From positions 1,550,001 to 1,614,000 of the forward strand of contig NZ_CP097349.1 of the NCBI RefSeq assembly GCF_023516215.1: DNA of 64,000 nt, written 5' to 3'. Below the pieces are notes generated by a model. The model was given only the letters and a program-made list of their open reading frames with translations. It had not been told where the DNA came from and did not search any database. Below are positions 1 through 8,200 of the stretch, one piece after another (the first letter of the stretch is position 1; each line of letters begins with the position of its first letter). A program made the position numbers and the translations under genes. The stretch comes from Cytobacillus pseudoceanisediminis. Its GTDB lineage: Bacteria; Bacillota; Bacilli; Bacillales; Cytobacillaceae.

Positions 1-1
1 A

Positions 2-244
2 GCTGTGTTTGCCGGAAGCCTTGCCCGGTATTTCTGGCATTTCATAGCAGGTGTCCTTTTCTTTGGGAGCTATGCGCCGGAAGGGATGTCACCGGTTCTC
101 TTTTCCTTCCTGGCAAACGGTGCAACCATGCTCGGAGCAGCTATTCTCTGCTCGATTTTAGCAGTATTAATTATATCTTCAGCTCCAAGATTGATCATAA
201 GAAAAACGGATGAAGTTATTCAATCACAAAAACGCGCTTCCTAA
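2..244 (+). CDS. thiT: Thiamine ECF transporter S component ThiT, 3' end only
   Basis: This is the C-terminal part of a membrane S component that binds thiamine for an ECF transporter; the 5' part lies outside the window. The visible 80 residues contain the family-typical stretch 'FFGSYAPEGMSP' followed by a last hydrophobic helix, and the layout closely matches the end of B. subtilis ThiT (YuaJ), including the terminal 'SAPRLI'. A strong terminator follows directly. A THI-box riboswitch would be expected upstream but is not in view. Family assignment is confident from the conserved motif; the substrate is family knowledge. Confidence 0.85.
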   Translation, partial: AVFAGSLARYFWHFIAGVLFFGSYAPEGMSPVLFSFLANGATMLGAAILCSILAVLIISSAPRLIIRKTDEVIQSQKRAS

Positions 245-253
245 TATAATCAG

Positions 254-286
254 CCTCTTTGGAAATTTCCAAAGAGGTTTTTTCTT
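254..286 (+). terminator. Rho-independent terminator of thiT
   Basis: A perfect 9-bp stem (CCTCTTTGG / CCAAAGAGG) with a 6-nt loop is followed by six T residues. Confidence 0.9.
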
Positions 287-343
287 ATTTTAGGAAACTG
301 CTCCTGAAAAATGGGTATATTACTCAAAAAGGGGAGTGATTGT

Positions 344-613
344 TTGTCAAACACATTGCAGGGCAATATTATTACAGGTGTATATGATGCAGAAACCAGT
401 GCCTTTGAGATCCAGAAGGTTAAAAATTTCAGCACCCAGTCTGTCCTTAACAAAAATCAATGTGAAAATTTGTATAACTATTTATCCCTTCATGAAGAGG
501 ATGAGGGAGGACAGATTATTACACTTTACGATCAAATGCCATTAATGCTGACCAGGCAGGAAATAGGCAATTTAAAGAAAGATTTGGAGAACATTAAAAA
601 GCTATATCAGTAG
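344..613 (+). CDS. Hypothetical 89-residue protein
   Basis: I do not recognise this protein. The best start is TTG at 344, seven bases after a GGGGAG ribosome binding site at 331-336; the upstream in-frame ATG at 311 has no such site. The product is soluble-looking, acidic and without cysteines, beginning MSNTLQGNIITG and ending in a charged helix. It is monocistronic, set between two terminators. It is probably a small cytoplasmic Bacillaceae protein of unknown function. Confidence 0.6.
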   Translation: MSNTLQGNIITGVYDAETSAFEIQKVKNFSTQSVLNKNQCENLYNYLSLHEEDEGGQIITLYDQMPLMLTRQEIGNLKKDLENIKKLYQ

Positions 614-619
614 AAAATT

Positions 620-647
620 GCTTTGCACCTTTGCAAAGCTTTTTTTG
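620..647 (+). terminator. Rho-independent terminator
   Basis: An 8-bp stem (GCTTTGCA / TGCAAAGC) with a 4-nt loop is followed by seven T residues. Confidence 0.85.
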
Positions 648-680
648 CATAAATAAATTTGACAATTTTGTGACAAAAGT

Positions 681-708
681 TTGACAAATTTGTGAACATA
701 GTTAGAAT
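681..708 (+). promoter_or_regulatory. Sigma-A-like promoter for the 732 gene
   Basis: TTGACA at 681-686 and TAGAAT at 703-708 are 16 bp apart, about 25 bp upstream of a small membrane protein gene. Confidence 0.5.
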
Positions 709-731
709 ATTAAATAAAAGGGGATGAAAAT

Positions 732-971
732 ATGACTTTAAAACAGCAAAAGGTGCTGCATTTTTTTAGAAATGTTACTGCGGCCGGTATTCTTTTAGGG
801 TTAATTGTCTTTATTTCAAGCTTTTTTGTAAGCGGTCTCACGGGTGAGTATGTTTTATCAATCGGTTTAAGCATTATGGTATCATCCATGCTAATTTTTG
901 GATTCGGATTTTTTATTAATGTGATGGAAGAAATGACAAAGGGCAGCAAGGGAATCAGACAATACAAATAA
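732..971 (+). CDS. Small two-helix membrane protein, unknown function
   Basis: This 79-residue protein has two hydrophobic segments (about residues 15-35 and 42-63) joined by a short loop with a TGE turn, and a basic tail. The ATG at 732 follows an AAGGGGA ribosome binding site. It has its own promoter-like sequence and its own terminator, so it looks monocistronic. I do not recognise a family. A small integral membrane protein is all the sequence supports. Confidence 0.6.
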   Translation: MTLKQQKVLHFFRNVTAAGILLGLIVFISSFFVSGLTGEYVLSIGLSIMVSSMLIFGFGFFINVMEEMTKGSKGIRQYK

Positions 972-1003
972 AACCGGCCTCCAAAAGGGAGACCGGTTTT
1001 ATT
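970..1003. terminator. Bidirectional terminator between the 732 gene and qoxD
   Basis: A long stem (AAAACCGGCCTCC / GGGAGACCGGTTTT, one mismatch) is flanked by T runs in both directions, so it can end both the small plus-strand gene and the minus-strand qox operon. Confidence 0.8.
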
Positions 1004-1019
1004 ATCTGGCTCATGGGAT

Positions 1020-1043
1020 GGACAAGGCGATTCCGCTTTTCTT
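1020..1043 (+). repeat. Short remnant of a dispersed intergenic repeat
   Basis: The sequence ending ATTCCGCTTTTCTT matches the last 24 bp of the element at 39451-39668 with two mismatches. It lies between the terminator and the end of qoxD and looks like an eroded copy. Confidence 0.4.
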
Positions 1044-1046
1044 GAA

Positions 1047-1352
1047 TTAATGAGCCGCGTGCCCAGAAGTGAGAACCCAAATAGAACCTACTACAATTAC
1101 AATAACCATAAATACGGCATAAATCATATTAACTAAGTTCGTTTTGCCGTCTTCTCCTTCTCTTAAGTGCATGAACATGAACAGCTGCATGCCTGCCTGA
1201 ATGACAGCCAGCGAGCCGATGATCCACATGATCACTTTAAAAGAGAGGTTCGTTTTTAGGGCAATACCTGCTGCTGCAAATGTCAGCACAAGGGAAACAA
1301 CAAATCCAATGACATGGCTTATAGGGAAGCTTTTTGATTGATGATGTTCCAT
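1047..1352 (-). CDS. qoxD: Cytochrome aa3-600 menaquinol oxidase subunit IV
   Basis: QoxD is the small accessory subunit of the heme-copper menaquinol oxidase in the cytoplasmic membrane. The 101-residue protein has the three transmembrane helices of the cytochrome o/aa3 subunit IV family and the conserved block 'QLFMFMHLREGEDG' between helices two and three. The start codon follows the qoxC stop codon with no gap, so the two are translationally coupled. It is the last gene of qoxABCD, and a bidirectional terminator lies about 45 bp downstream. Confidence 0.93.
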   Translation of the reverse strand: MEHHQSKSFPISHVIGFVVSLVLTFAAAGIALKTNLSFKVIMWIIGSLAVIQAGMQLFMFMHLREGEDGKTNLVNMIYAVFMVIVIVVGSIWVLTSGHAAH

Positions 1353-1958
1353 TTAAGCCACCAGTCCTTTCAAATACACGAATGTGAAAATAAAGATCCA
1401 GACCACATCAAGGAAGTGCCAGTAAAGGCCGATAATAAACGTTTTTCTTGCTGTAGTAGGGGTAAGGCCTCTTTTTAAAAGCTGGATAATGACCATAGTT
1501 GCCCAGCCAATTCCCAATGTAACATGGGCTCCGTGTGTACCCAGCAGGACAAATAAGCTGGATAGGAACGCACTTGTCTGCATCGTTGCACCTTCATGGG
1601 CATAATGGATAAACTCATTAATCTCCATGAATAGGAATCCTGCGCCAAGTGCAAGGGTAATCACCAGCCAGGTGATTAGCCCTTTCAGGTTATGGCGGCG
1701 CATTTCAAAAATGGCGATGCCCATTGTAAAGCTGCTTGTCAAAAGGAGGACTGTCTGAATCATGACATCCTTGATCACAAAAATGTCTTTATGTGTTGGC
1801 CCTCCAGCAAAGCGTTCATATAAAACTCCATATACTCCGAACAGAGTGGCAAATAGAACGATTTCAGCGCCAAGGAAAACCCAGAAGCCAAGAATATTCA
1901 TCCGGTCCTGTTCAGTTTGATATTCAAGGGGCAAAGAAGTATCCACTTTAGCTGACAT
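1353..1958 (-). CDS. qoxC: Cytochrome aa3-600 menaquinol oxidase subunit III
   Basis: QoxC is the subunit III of the terminal quinol oxidase. The ATG at 1958 follows an AAGGAGAGGTG ribosome binding site and gives [14 protein letters not shown], a 201-residue protein close to the family size. Five hydrophobic helices, 'GFWVFLGAEIVLFATLF' in helix I and 'GTHGAHVTLGIGWA' identify heme-copper oxidase subunit III. The start overlaps the restored 3' end of qoxB by 11 bp, and qoxD abuts the stop. Confidence 0.93.
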   Translation of the reverse strand: MSAKVDTSLPLEYQTEQDRMNILGFWVFLGAEIVLFATLFGVYGVLYERFAGGPTHKDIFVIKDVMIQTVLLLTSSFTMGIAIFEMRRHNLKGLITWLVITLALGAGFLFMEINEFIHYAHEGATMQTSAFLSSLFVLLGTHGAHVTLGIGWATMVIIQLLKRGLTPTTARKTFIIGLYWHFLDVVWIFIFTFVYLKGLVA

Positions 1959-3923
1959 GATCGTGCACCTCTCCTTCTGTTTTTCTCCACGCATTTTCAA
2001 TTCTGTGGATTTCATCTTTTGTAACATGGAAGCCTTCATTGTAATCGAATGAACGAATGATCAATCCAGCAAAAATGCCGATGGCAGCTACAGCTGCAGC
2101 GATGTGCCATTCAAATACAAGGAGGAAGCCTGCGATGCCAAAGATGACACCCATATAAATCGGAAGCCAGGAATTGCTTGGCATATGAATCTCTTCGATT
2201 TCACTGTCATATAACGTTAAGCCTTCATTCTTTTTTTCATGTGCCAGAAAGGATCAAGGGATTTAACTTCCGGCAGTTTTGCAAAGTTATAGAATTGAAC
2301 AGGTGACGCAGTAGACCATTCCAATGTTCTTGCGTCCCATGGGTCGCTTGAAATGTTTCTGTCGGCATAGCGGATGCTCCAGTAAATGTTGTAGCAGAAC
2401 ACCGCGAATCCGGCTGCCAGAATGATGGAACCAATTGCCGAAAGCATAAAGAGTGGTGCAAATCCAGACTCGGCAGAGTATGTGTATGCACGTCTTACAG
2501 CTCCGTTTAATCCAAGGAAGAACATAGGCATGAATGTTACGTTAAAGCCGATAACAAATAGCCAGAAATGCCATTTACCGATTTTTTCATTCAGCATGAA
2601 GCCGAACATTTTTGGCCACCAGTAGTAAAGACCTGCAAATACCGCAAATACGACACCTGGAATTAATACATAGTGGAAGTGGGCAACCAGGAATAATGTA
2701 TTGTGATACTGATAATCCGCTGCACCCATTGCAAGCATTACGCCAGTAACCCCGCCTATGACGAAGCATGGGACGAATGCAAGTGCCCAAAGCATGGCGG
2801 AAGTAATTTTTATGCGGCCTTTACGCATCGTAAACAGCCAGTTAAACATCTTGACTCCAGTCGGTATGGCTATCGCCATCGTCGTGATGGAGAAGAAAGA
2901 GTTTACAGCAGGGCCTGATCCCATTGTATAGAAATGGTGGACCCAGACAACCATACTTAAAAGGGCAATTCCAAGGATGGAAAATACCATTGATTTATAT
3001 CCAAACAATGATTTTCTTGAGAAAGTGGCAATAACTTCTGAGAAAATCCCGAATGCAGGAAGGGCAACAATGTAAACTTCAGGATGTCCCCAAAGCCAGA
3101 ACAGGTTAGCCCAAAGCATATCCATTCCTCCGCCTGATACTGTAAAGAAGTGTGTTCCATACAGACGGTCGAATGTCATCAATGCCAATGCAACTGTGAA
3201 AATAGGGAAAGCTGCCACAATCAGAATGGATGTTACAAAGGTAGTCCAAGTGAACATCGGCATTTTCATTAGTGTCATGCCTTTTGTTCTCATTTTCAAA
3301 ATCGTGACGATAAAGTTTATACCTGTCATCAGTGTCCCGATACCAGCAATTTGCAGCGCGACTGCGTAAAAATTATTGCCGATTCCAGGGCTGAATTCCT
3401 TGCCTGCAAGAGGGAAGTAAGATGTCCAGCCTGCATCAGGCGATCCCCCGATAACAAAAGAAATATTAAATAGCATAGCTCCGCTGAAGAACAGCCAGAA
3501 GCTAAGTGCATTCAGCTGCGGAAAGGCAACGTCACGCGCACCAATTTGAAGCGGAATGACAACGTTCATTAATCCAATCAAGAATGGCATTGCCATGAAA
3601 AGAATCATAATAACGCCGTGTGTTGTAAAAATTTCATTATAGTGCTGTGAATTCAGAAATTCCATTTCAGGGCGTGCTGTCTGAGCTTTCATCAGCAAGC
3701 CGTCCATCCCGCCGCGGAAAAACATCAATACTGCGGAGATGATATACATGATACCGATTTTTTTATGATCAACTGTAGTCAGCCATTCGGTCCATAGGTA
3801 TTTCCACTTTTTTAAATACGTGATGGCAGCGACTGCACCAATCATCGTTAATAAAATAGCAATCTGTGAACCTAGTATAAGGGGGTCCCCAGTAATAAAA
3901 AACTCATCCCATTTAATGCCCAT
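1948..3923 (-). CDS. qoxB: Cytochrome aa3-600 menaquinol oxidase subunit I (frameshifted)
   Basis: QoxB carries the heme a / heme a3-CuB centre that reduces oxygen to water and pumps protons. From the ATG at 3923 (GGAGGTGG site) the expected ligands are visible: His102 (low-spin heme), His280 with Tyr284 in WGHPEVY, His329-His330 (CuB), and His415/His417 in HFHYVL. Read directly, the frame ends at 2217 after residue 568. The missing C-terminus, including a final hydrophobic segment and the motif IHMPSNS, resumes in the next frame and ends at 1948. One extra A in the A7 run (plus-strand T7, 2231-2237) restores a protein of about 658 residues, like B. subtilis QoxB (649). Probably a sequence error. 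Confidence 0.92.
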
Positions 3924-4902
3924 GATGGCCACCTCCATGGTTTTCTTGACTATCATGGCTCTCTTCTTCACCATGACCTTCAATTACGTTTGGATTCTCA
4001 TTTTTATAATTGTCATCTTCTTCGAATGTTTTACCTTGATATCCATGGCCTCTGTAGAGCTCAGGATTTGTATAAGCCTTCGAATTTGGATCAGCATGGT
4101 TAACCCATTCTAAATGAGTATTGGAATATGTCAGTCTTCCTAAATGCGTAGGCTTCAGCAGCCCTTCATACTCTTTCTCAGTCAGTTTAGGTGCTGTTTC
4201 TTTAACGTCGTCAACCCATTGGTCAAAATCTTCCTGTGTTTGAGCAAGAACCTCAAACTTCATATCCGCATAGCCGCGGCCGTTAAAGTTCGTGTTCTGT
4301 CCTTCATATGATCCAGGGTTATCAGCGACAAGATACATTTCAGTTTCCATTTTGGGCATCGTATATTTCTGTCCGCCAAGTGCAGGCACCCAGAAAGATT
4401 GCATAGTGCTGGCAGATGTCATTTTAAAGAGAACCGGCGTATCTTCAGGAATATTGACATAGTTCACTGTTTCAATGCCTTCTTCAGGATAGCTGAAGAT
4501 CCATTTCCAGTCAGCAGATGTTACATGTATTGTAATAGGTTCTTTTTCTTCATAGCCCTTAGGTGTTTCTTCCAGCGCATAAAGTGTTTTTACTGTCGGG
4601 ATTGTTAGGGCGATGACAATTAAAATCGGAATCCCGGTCCAAATAATTTCAAGTAGTGTACTTCCATGCTCCTCAGGGGGTTCATAATCTTTATTCTCAG
4701 GTCGTTCACGGTATTTCCAGACAATGTAGCCGAATAATCCAAACACGACTGCAACGACAAGAAGCATCCAGATAAGGGACCAGTTAATTAATTCGGTAAT
4801 GCTTCTTGCAACGGGGCCCTGAGGTTCAAATACAACCATATTGCAGCCGCTTAAAACCATTAAGGGCAATAGGGCTGTTAAAGAGAGCAGCATTTTCTTC
4901 AT
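3913..4902 (-). CDS. qoxA: Cytochrome aa3-600 menaquinol oxidase subunit II, lipoprotein
   Basis: QoxA is the subunit II of the quinol oxidase, anchored by two transmembrane helices and an N-terminal lipid. The ATG at 4902 follows AAGGAGA and gives a signal peptide ending in the lipobox LSGC, then '[18 protein letters not shown]' and a periplasm-side cupredoxin domain with '[11 protein letters not shown]' and '[11 protein letters not shown]'. The CuA cysteines of cytochrome c oxidases are absent, which marks a quinol oxidase. Its length is 329 residues. The C-terminus carries an unusual His/Asp/Glu-rich tail ending HHGH that could bind metal. It overlaps qoxB by 11 bp and leads the operon. 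Confidence 0.93.
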   Translation of the reverse strand: MKKMLLSLTALLPLMVLSGCNMVVFEPQGPVARSITELINWSLIWMLLVVAVVFGLFGYIVWKYRERPENKDYEPPEEHGSTLLEIIWTGIPILIVIALTIPTVKTLYALEETPKGYEEKEPITIHVTSADWKWIFSYPEEGIETVNYVNIPEDTPVLFKMTSASTMQSFWVPALGGQKYTMPKMETEMYLVADNPGSYEGQNTNFNGRGYADMKFEVLAQTQEDFDQWVDDVKETAPKLTEKEYEGLLKPTHLGRLTYSNTHLEWVNHADPNSKAYTNPELYRGHGYQGKTFEEDDNYKNENPNVIEGHGEEESHDSQENHGGGHHGH

Positions 4903-4955
4903 CTGATGTTTCATCTCCTTTTGACAAAAACTATTGTTAAATAATTCACAAATAA

Positions 4956-4971
4956 TGTGCGGGTTTTCACA
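4956..4971. promoter_or_regulatory. CRP/Fnr-like half-conserved palindrome before qoxA
   Basis: TGTGC-GGGTTT-TCACA matches TGTGA-N6-TCACA with one mismatch and lies 54 bp upstream of the qoxA start. A possible Fnr-type site, but it may fall in the transcribed leader, so function is uncertain. Confidence 0.35.
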
Positions 4972-5057
4972 AAGATGCCAAAAAAATATATAGCTGGTAA
5001 ACATAAGCATCCTTAAAAACCTTTATTTAACTTAGTTATCACTGTGTAAATGATATT

Positions 5058-5087
5058 AACATAAGCAAATGTGAAAAGTTGTGACAA
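5058..5087 (-). promoter_or_regulatory. Possible sigma-A promoter for qoxABCD
   Basis: On the minus strand TTGTCA (5087-5082) and TATGTT (5063-5058) are 18 bp apart and point toward qoxA. The stretch 4903-5360 is the divergent control region between qoxA and the aldolase gene; it also holds an inverted repeat at 5111-5145. Confidence 0.3.
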
Positions 5088-5110
5088 AAGTGGGAAGGAA
5101 ATAAATGTAA

Positions 5111-5145
5111 GCTATTTGGACAGCTTATATTTTTGTTCAAATAGC
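5111..5145. repeat. Inverted repeat in the qoxA / aldolase intergenic region
   Basis: GCTATTTGGACA (5111-5122) pairs with TGTTCAAATAGC (5134-5145) with one mismatch and an 11-nt loop. There is no T run on either side, so an operator or mRNA structure is more likely than a terminator. Confidence 0.5.
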
Positions 5146-5360
5146 ATTATTACAGGGTTTTGGTCATCAAAACAACTTTTGAACAAATTTTGAACTTTAA
5201 TGCGACACCCTAATTATCTTATGTTACATCCATATTCAAGCAAAAAACCACCAAATAAAATTCTCCATACAAGAATTAATTAAATGAATTCTCTCTTTGT
5301 TGAAAAATACTGAATAGTACAGTAACATGGACTAATAATAGAGAAGGACAGGGTGAGGAA

Positions 5361-6392
5361 ATGACTGATTTAAGAAGTGATACGGTTACAAAGCCAACTG
5401 AAGAAATGAGGAAAGCTGCTTATGAAGCTGAAGTTGGGGATGACGTATACGGAGAGGATCCATCAATAAATAAATTGGAAGAGACAGCTGCTGAGGTGCT
5501 TGGTAAGGAGGCAGCTCTGTTTGTAACGAGCGGCACACAGGGAAACCAGATTGCCATCTTAACACATTGCCGTCCGGGCAATGAAATTATTCTTGAAGCA
5601 GAAAGCCATATTTTTTATTATGAAAGCGGCGCTTCATCGGCCTTTGCCGGAGTCCAGACAAGGACGCTAAGTGGGATAAGAGGTGCAATGAATCCTTCAG
5701 AAGTGGAGTATGCCATTAGGGGAGAAGATCAGCATTATCCGGAAACAGGATTGATTTGTCTGGAAAATACCCATAACAGAGCTGGCGGTGCCGTAATACC
5801 TATTGATAATATGGAAGAAATATACAGAATTGCCAAAACGAATAATATTCCCGTACATATTGATGGGGCAAGACTGTTTAATGCAGCCGCAGCCTTAAAC
5901 CTGCCGGCTTCTGAAATGGCCAATCATTGCGACACTGTGCAAGTATGCCTCTCTAAGGGGCTCGGAGCACCTGTTGGTTCCATTCTTGCAGGCAGCAGAG
6001 AATTTATTGCTGCAGCAAGAAAATGGCGCAAAAGATTGGGAGGGGGACTCCGCCAGGCTGGGATCATAGCAGCCCCGGGAATTGTTGCATTAACGAATAT
6101 GAGAGAGCGTTTAGCCGAGGATCACGAAAATGCTCAATATCTTGCACAGCAGCTTGGACAAATCAAAGGGATTGAAATCGTAAATCAAGTAGATACAAAT
6201 ATCATTGTGGCTGATGTAAAAAACCTTAAAATGAACTCATCGGAATTTGTTGAAAAGTTAAAAGCTGGGGGAGTGCTTTCAGGAACTTTCGGACCTTCTT
6301 ATGTGCGTTTTGTCACTCACTATGATGTTACTAAAAAGCAGCTTGAAGATGCAGTCATAGCCATACACAGAACAGCTGGTCAAATGATCTAA
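5361..6392 (+). CDS. Low-specificity L-threonine aldolase
   Basis: This PLP enzyme of the beta-eliminating lyase family cleaves L-threonine to glycine and acetaldehyde. The 343-residue protein starts MTDLRSDTVTKPT, the classic N-terminus, and has the PLP-binding lysine at about Lys199 in CLSKGLGAPVGS, the His-Asp pair IPVHIDGAR near 165-171, and the Arg in LGGGLRQAG. The start ATG lies just after GGTGAGGA. It is divergent from qoxA and followed by a hairpin terminator. Glycine/threonine metabolism is inferred from family knowledge. Confidence 0.9.
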   Translation: MTDLRSDTVTKPTEEMRKAAYEAEVGDDVYGEDPSINKLEETAAEVLGKEAALFVTSGTQGNQIAILTHCRPGNEIILEAESHIFYYESGASSAFAGVQTRTLSGIRGAMNPSEVEYAIRGEDQHYPETGLICLENTHNRAGGAVIPIDNMEEIYRIAKTNNIPVHIDGARLFNAAAALNLPASEMANHCDTVQVCLSKGLGAPVGSILAGSREFIAAARKWRKRLGGGLRQAGIIAAPGIVALTNMRERLAEDHENAQYLAQQLGQIKGIEIVNQVDTNIIVADVKNLKMNSSEFVEKLKAGGVLSGTFGPSYVRFVTHYDVTKKQLEDAVIAIHRTAGQMI

Positions 6393-6400
6393 CTGCAAAT

Positions 6401-6436
6401 AAAAACGCATGTTTTCTGCAGCAAGCGTTTTTCCGT
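6401..6436 (+). terminator. Terminator of the threonine aldolase gene
   Basis: AAAAACGC pairs with GCGTTTTT across a 16-nt loop and ends in T residues. Weaker than most terminators here. Confidence 0.5.
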
Positions 6437-6504
6437 TTCAAATGAATCGCATATCTCAGCTTAGATGGCTCAAAAAGCACACAAATGGTTATAAGAAAAT
6501 AAAA

Positions 6505-6537
6505 GGAAATCGGCGCATTAGCCGATTTCCTTTTTGT
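6505..6537. terminator. Strong hairpin terminator overlapping the 6518 gene
   Basis: A perfect 10-bp stem GGAAATCGGC / GCCGATTTCC with a 6-nt loop is followed by TTTTT on the plus strand and preceded by A residues. The stop codon of the small minus-strand gene lies in its loop. Confidence 0.75.
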
Positions 6538-6664
6538 TGATTAAAGGTTCAAGCTGATTTTTTATATCATCAAGCAATTCATGAATGGTCACTTCATTAT
6601 CTGTTTGTCCTTTATCAAGAGCGGATTCCAAAAGCTTTGCAAAATCATTAAAGTTAGTTTTCAT
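6518..6664 (-). CDS. Small acidic protein of 48 residues
   Basis: A short open frame starts at ATG 6664 after AAGGTG and gives MKTNFNDFAKLLESAL, ending in KKEIG at the stop within a terminator loop. It is predicted to be mostly helical, with no membrane segment or cysteine. I do not recognise the family. The ribosome binding site and the terminator placed exactly at its end support a real gene. Confidence 0.6.
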   Translation of the reverse strand: MKTNFNDFAKLLESALDKGQTDNEVTIHELLDDIKNQLEPLINKKEIG

Positions 6665-6943
6665 AATAGACACCTTCAAATTGCAATGTATTTTATGACT
6701 CTATTCCCTGATAAGATTTTTAAAACTCATTATATATTATTAATTTTCCGGCTGAGGTGTGACGAATAGTGAACAGCCATTCAATCTTGTTCTTTGTATG
6801 AATGTTTAGGTCCTAAGAAATCTGGGTAATTAATACTGATAAATTTCTCAGCTGCCCCCATACCTGTCTAATACAAAGCGAATAGTATAGCAGAAAGAGA
6901 TTATAGATTCATTCATTCATTAATTAAATCAGGAGGTCTGGTT

Positions 6944-7072
6944 ATGAGATTGGTGCAAATGGATATTGATCAGCTATTGGAAGCCACATCGGAAATTGCC
7001 GAAGAAGATCTTGGCTATATGATCAGACATGTAGAAATTGATCATTTATTAGAACGAACCCAGGATTGGTAA
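6944..7072 (+). CDS. Small acidic protein of 42 residues
   Basis: ATG at 6944 follows a perfect AGGAGG with seven bases of spacing and gives MRLVQMDIDQLLEATSEIAE, ending in RTQDW. The protein is strongly acidic and probably helical. A bidirectional terminator follows within 15 bp. No family is recognised. About 280 bp upstream (6665-6943) contain no other gene that I can see and presumably hold its promoter. Confidence 0.6.
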   Translation: MRLVQMDIDQLLEATSEIAEEDLGYMIRHVEIDHLLERTQDW

Positions 7073-7081
7073 TATATATGG

Positions 7082-7117
7082 AAAATCCCCGCAGTCAGGA
7101 ACTGAGGGGATTTTTTA
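7082..7117. terminator. Bidirectional terminator
   Basis: The stem AAATCCCC-G-CAGT / ACTG-A-GGGGATTTT has A and T runs on its two sides. It serves the 6944 gene and the EamA gene, which converge here. Confidence 0.8.
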
Positions 7118-8053
7118 TGCTGAAGACTTATTTTCTTGAACATGGTTCTTAAATCGCAAAGTTTTTTTAGAAGATATAACTACCCCCAAGGTGACAATGC
7201 CTCCGCCGATTATCTGATACAAATACAATTTTTCCTCCGTAAAACACAATGCGAAAATGATAGCGAAAATAGGGAGAAGATTCAGGAAAACCCCTGCTTT
7301 GGCTGCTCCTATTAAGGAAACTCCAAAATTCCAGGATAGAAAAGCCATAATTGAAGCCAGAAAACCAACATACAGCAAGATTCCTGCGGAAGTTAAGGTG
7401 AAGACAGGGGTTTTTTCCATCACTAGATATTCAATAAGGCTTAAAGGCACCAATAGTAAAATGCCGATATATGTTGATGCATAAAAAGAAGTTAGCACAG
7501 GCAAAACGTTTGAATATTTTTTGCCAATTACCGAATACGATGCCCACATAATGACTGCTGCCAATACGTATAGATCTCCGGCATTTATTTTCCATGAAAG
7601 AAACATTTCAATCGATCCCTTTGAAATAATATATAAAATTCCAAAGACTGACAGGAGAATTCCTGCTGCCTGGTGGGCTAGAAGTTTTTCTCTTAAAATA
7701 AATATGGCTAGAATGGCGATAAAAAGCGGTGTAGTACTATTTACCACAGATGCATTAATTGATGTGGTGTATTGCAGCGCAAAATAAATGATTGTGTTGT
7801 AACCGGCAACACCTGTCACCGCCAATAGCAAAAGTATCCGCTTATGCTCCCAAATTATGTTCCAATCTCTTTTTAGCTTCTTGACCATAAAAGGAGTTAA
7901 AAGCAAGAATGCAATGATCCATCGCATTAGGGAAAAGAGCAGCGGCGGAAAATAATCGACACCAATTCTCCCTATAACAAAATTCCCTCCCCAAATCATG
8001 TTCGCTAAAATCAGCATTAAAAAACCATACTTTTTGTTTGTCCCATCCAGCAT
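7115..8053 (-). CDS. EamA/DMT family membrane transporter
   Basis: This 312-residue protein of the drug/metabolite transporter superfamily has about ten hydrophobic helices arranged as two EamA repeats; the first begins 'ANMIWGGNFVIGR' and the second 'VIMWASYSVIGKKY'. The ATG at 8053 follows GAAGAAGG. Such proteins typically export amino acids, nucleotide precursors or drugs, but the substrate cannot be read from the sequence. It is transcribed alone and converges on the 6944 gene. Confidence 0.85.
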   Translation of the reverse strand: MLDGTNKKYGFLMLILANMIWGGNFVIGRIGVDYFPPLLFSLMRWIIAFLLLTPFMVKKLKRDWNIIWEHKRILLLLAVTGVAGYNTIIYFALQYTTSINASVVNSTTPLFIAILAIFILREKLLAHQAAGILLSVFGILYIISKGSIEMFLSWKINAGDLYVLAAVIMWASYSVIGKKYSNVLPVLTSFYASTYIGILLLVPLSLIEYLVMEKTPVFTLTSAGILLYVGFLASIMAFLSWNFGVSLIGAAKAGVFLNLLPIFAIIFALCFTEEKLYLYQIIGGGIVTLGVVISSKKTLRFKNHVQENKSSA

Positions 8054-8200
8054 TTGAGAAAACCTTCTTCCTGCACTGTAATAAATTAAATTTTACCTTT
8101 ACCGCCAGGAAAATTCATTAATTTCAGAAATTTTATAAAAATTAATTTGTAACTATTGGAAGATTCAACCCGTCAACTTACTTAAAAAGGGGTGTCTTTC

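Noticed and set aside
8192..8200. GTG at 8192 as start of the beta-propeller gene.
   Set aside because: It falls inside the ribosome binding site that serves ATG 8201.
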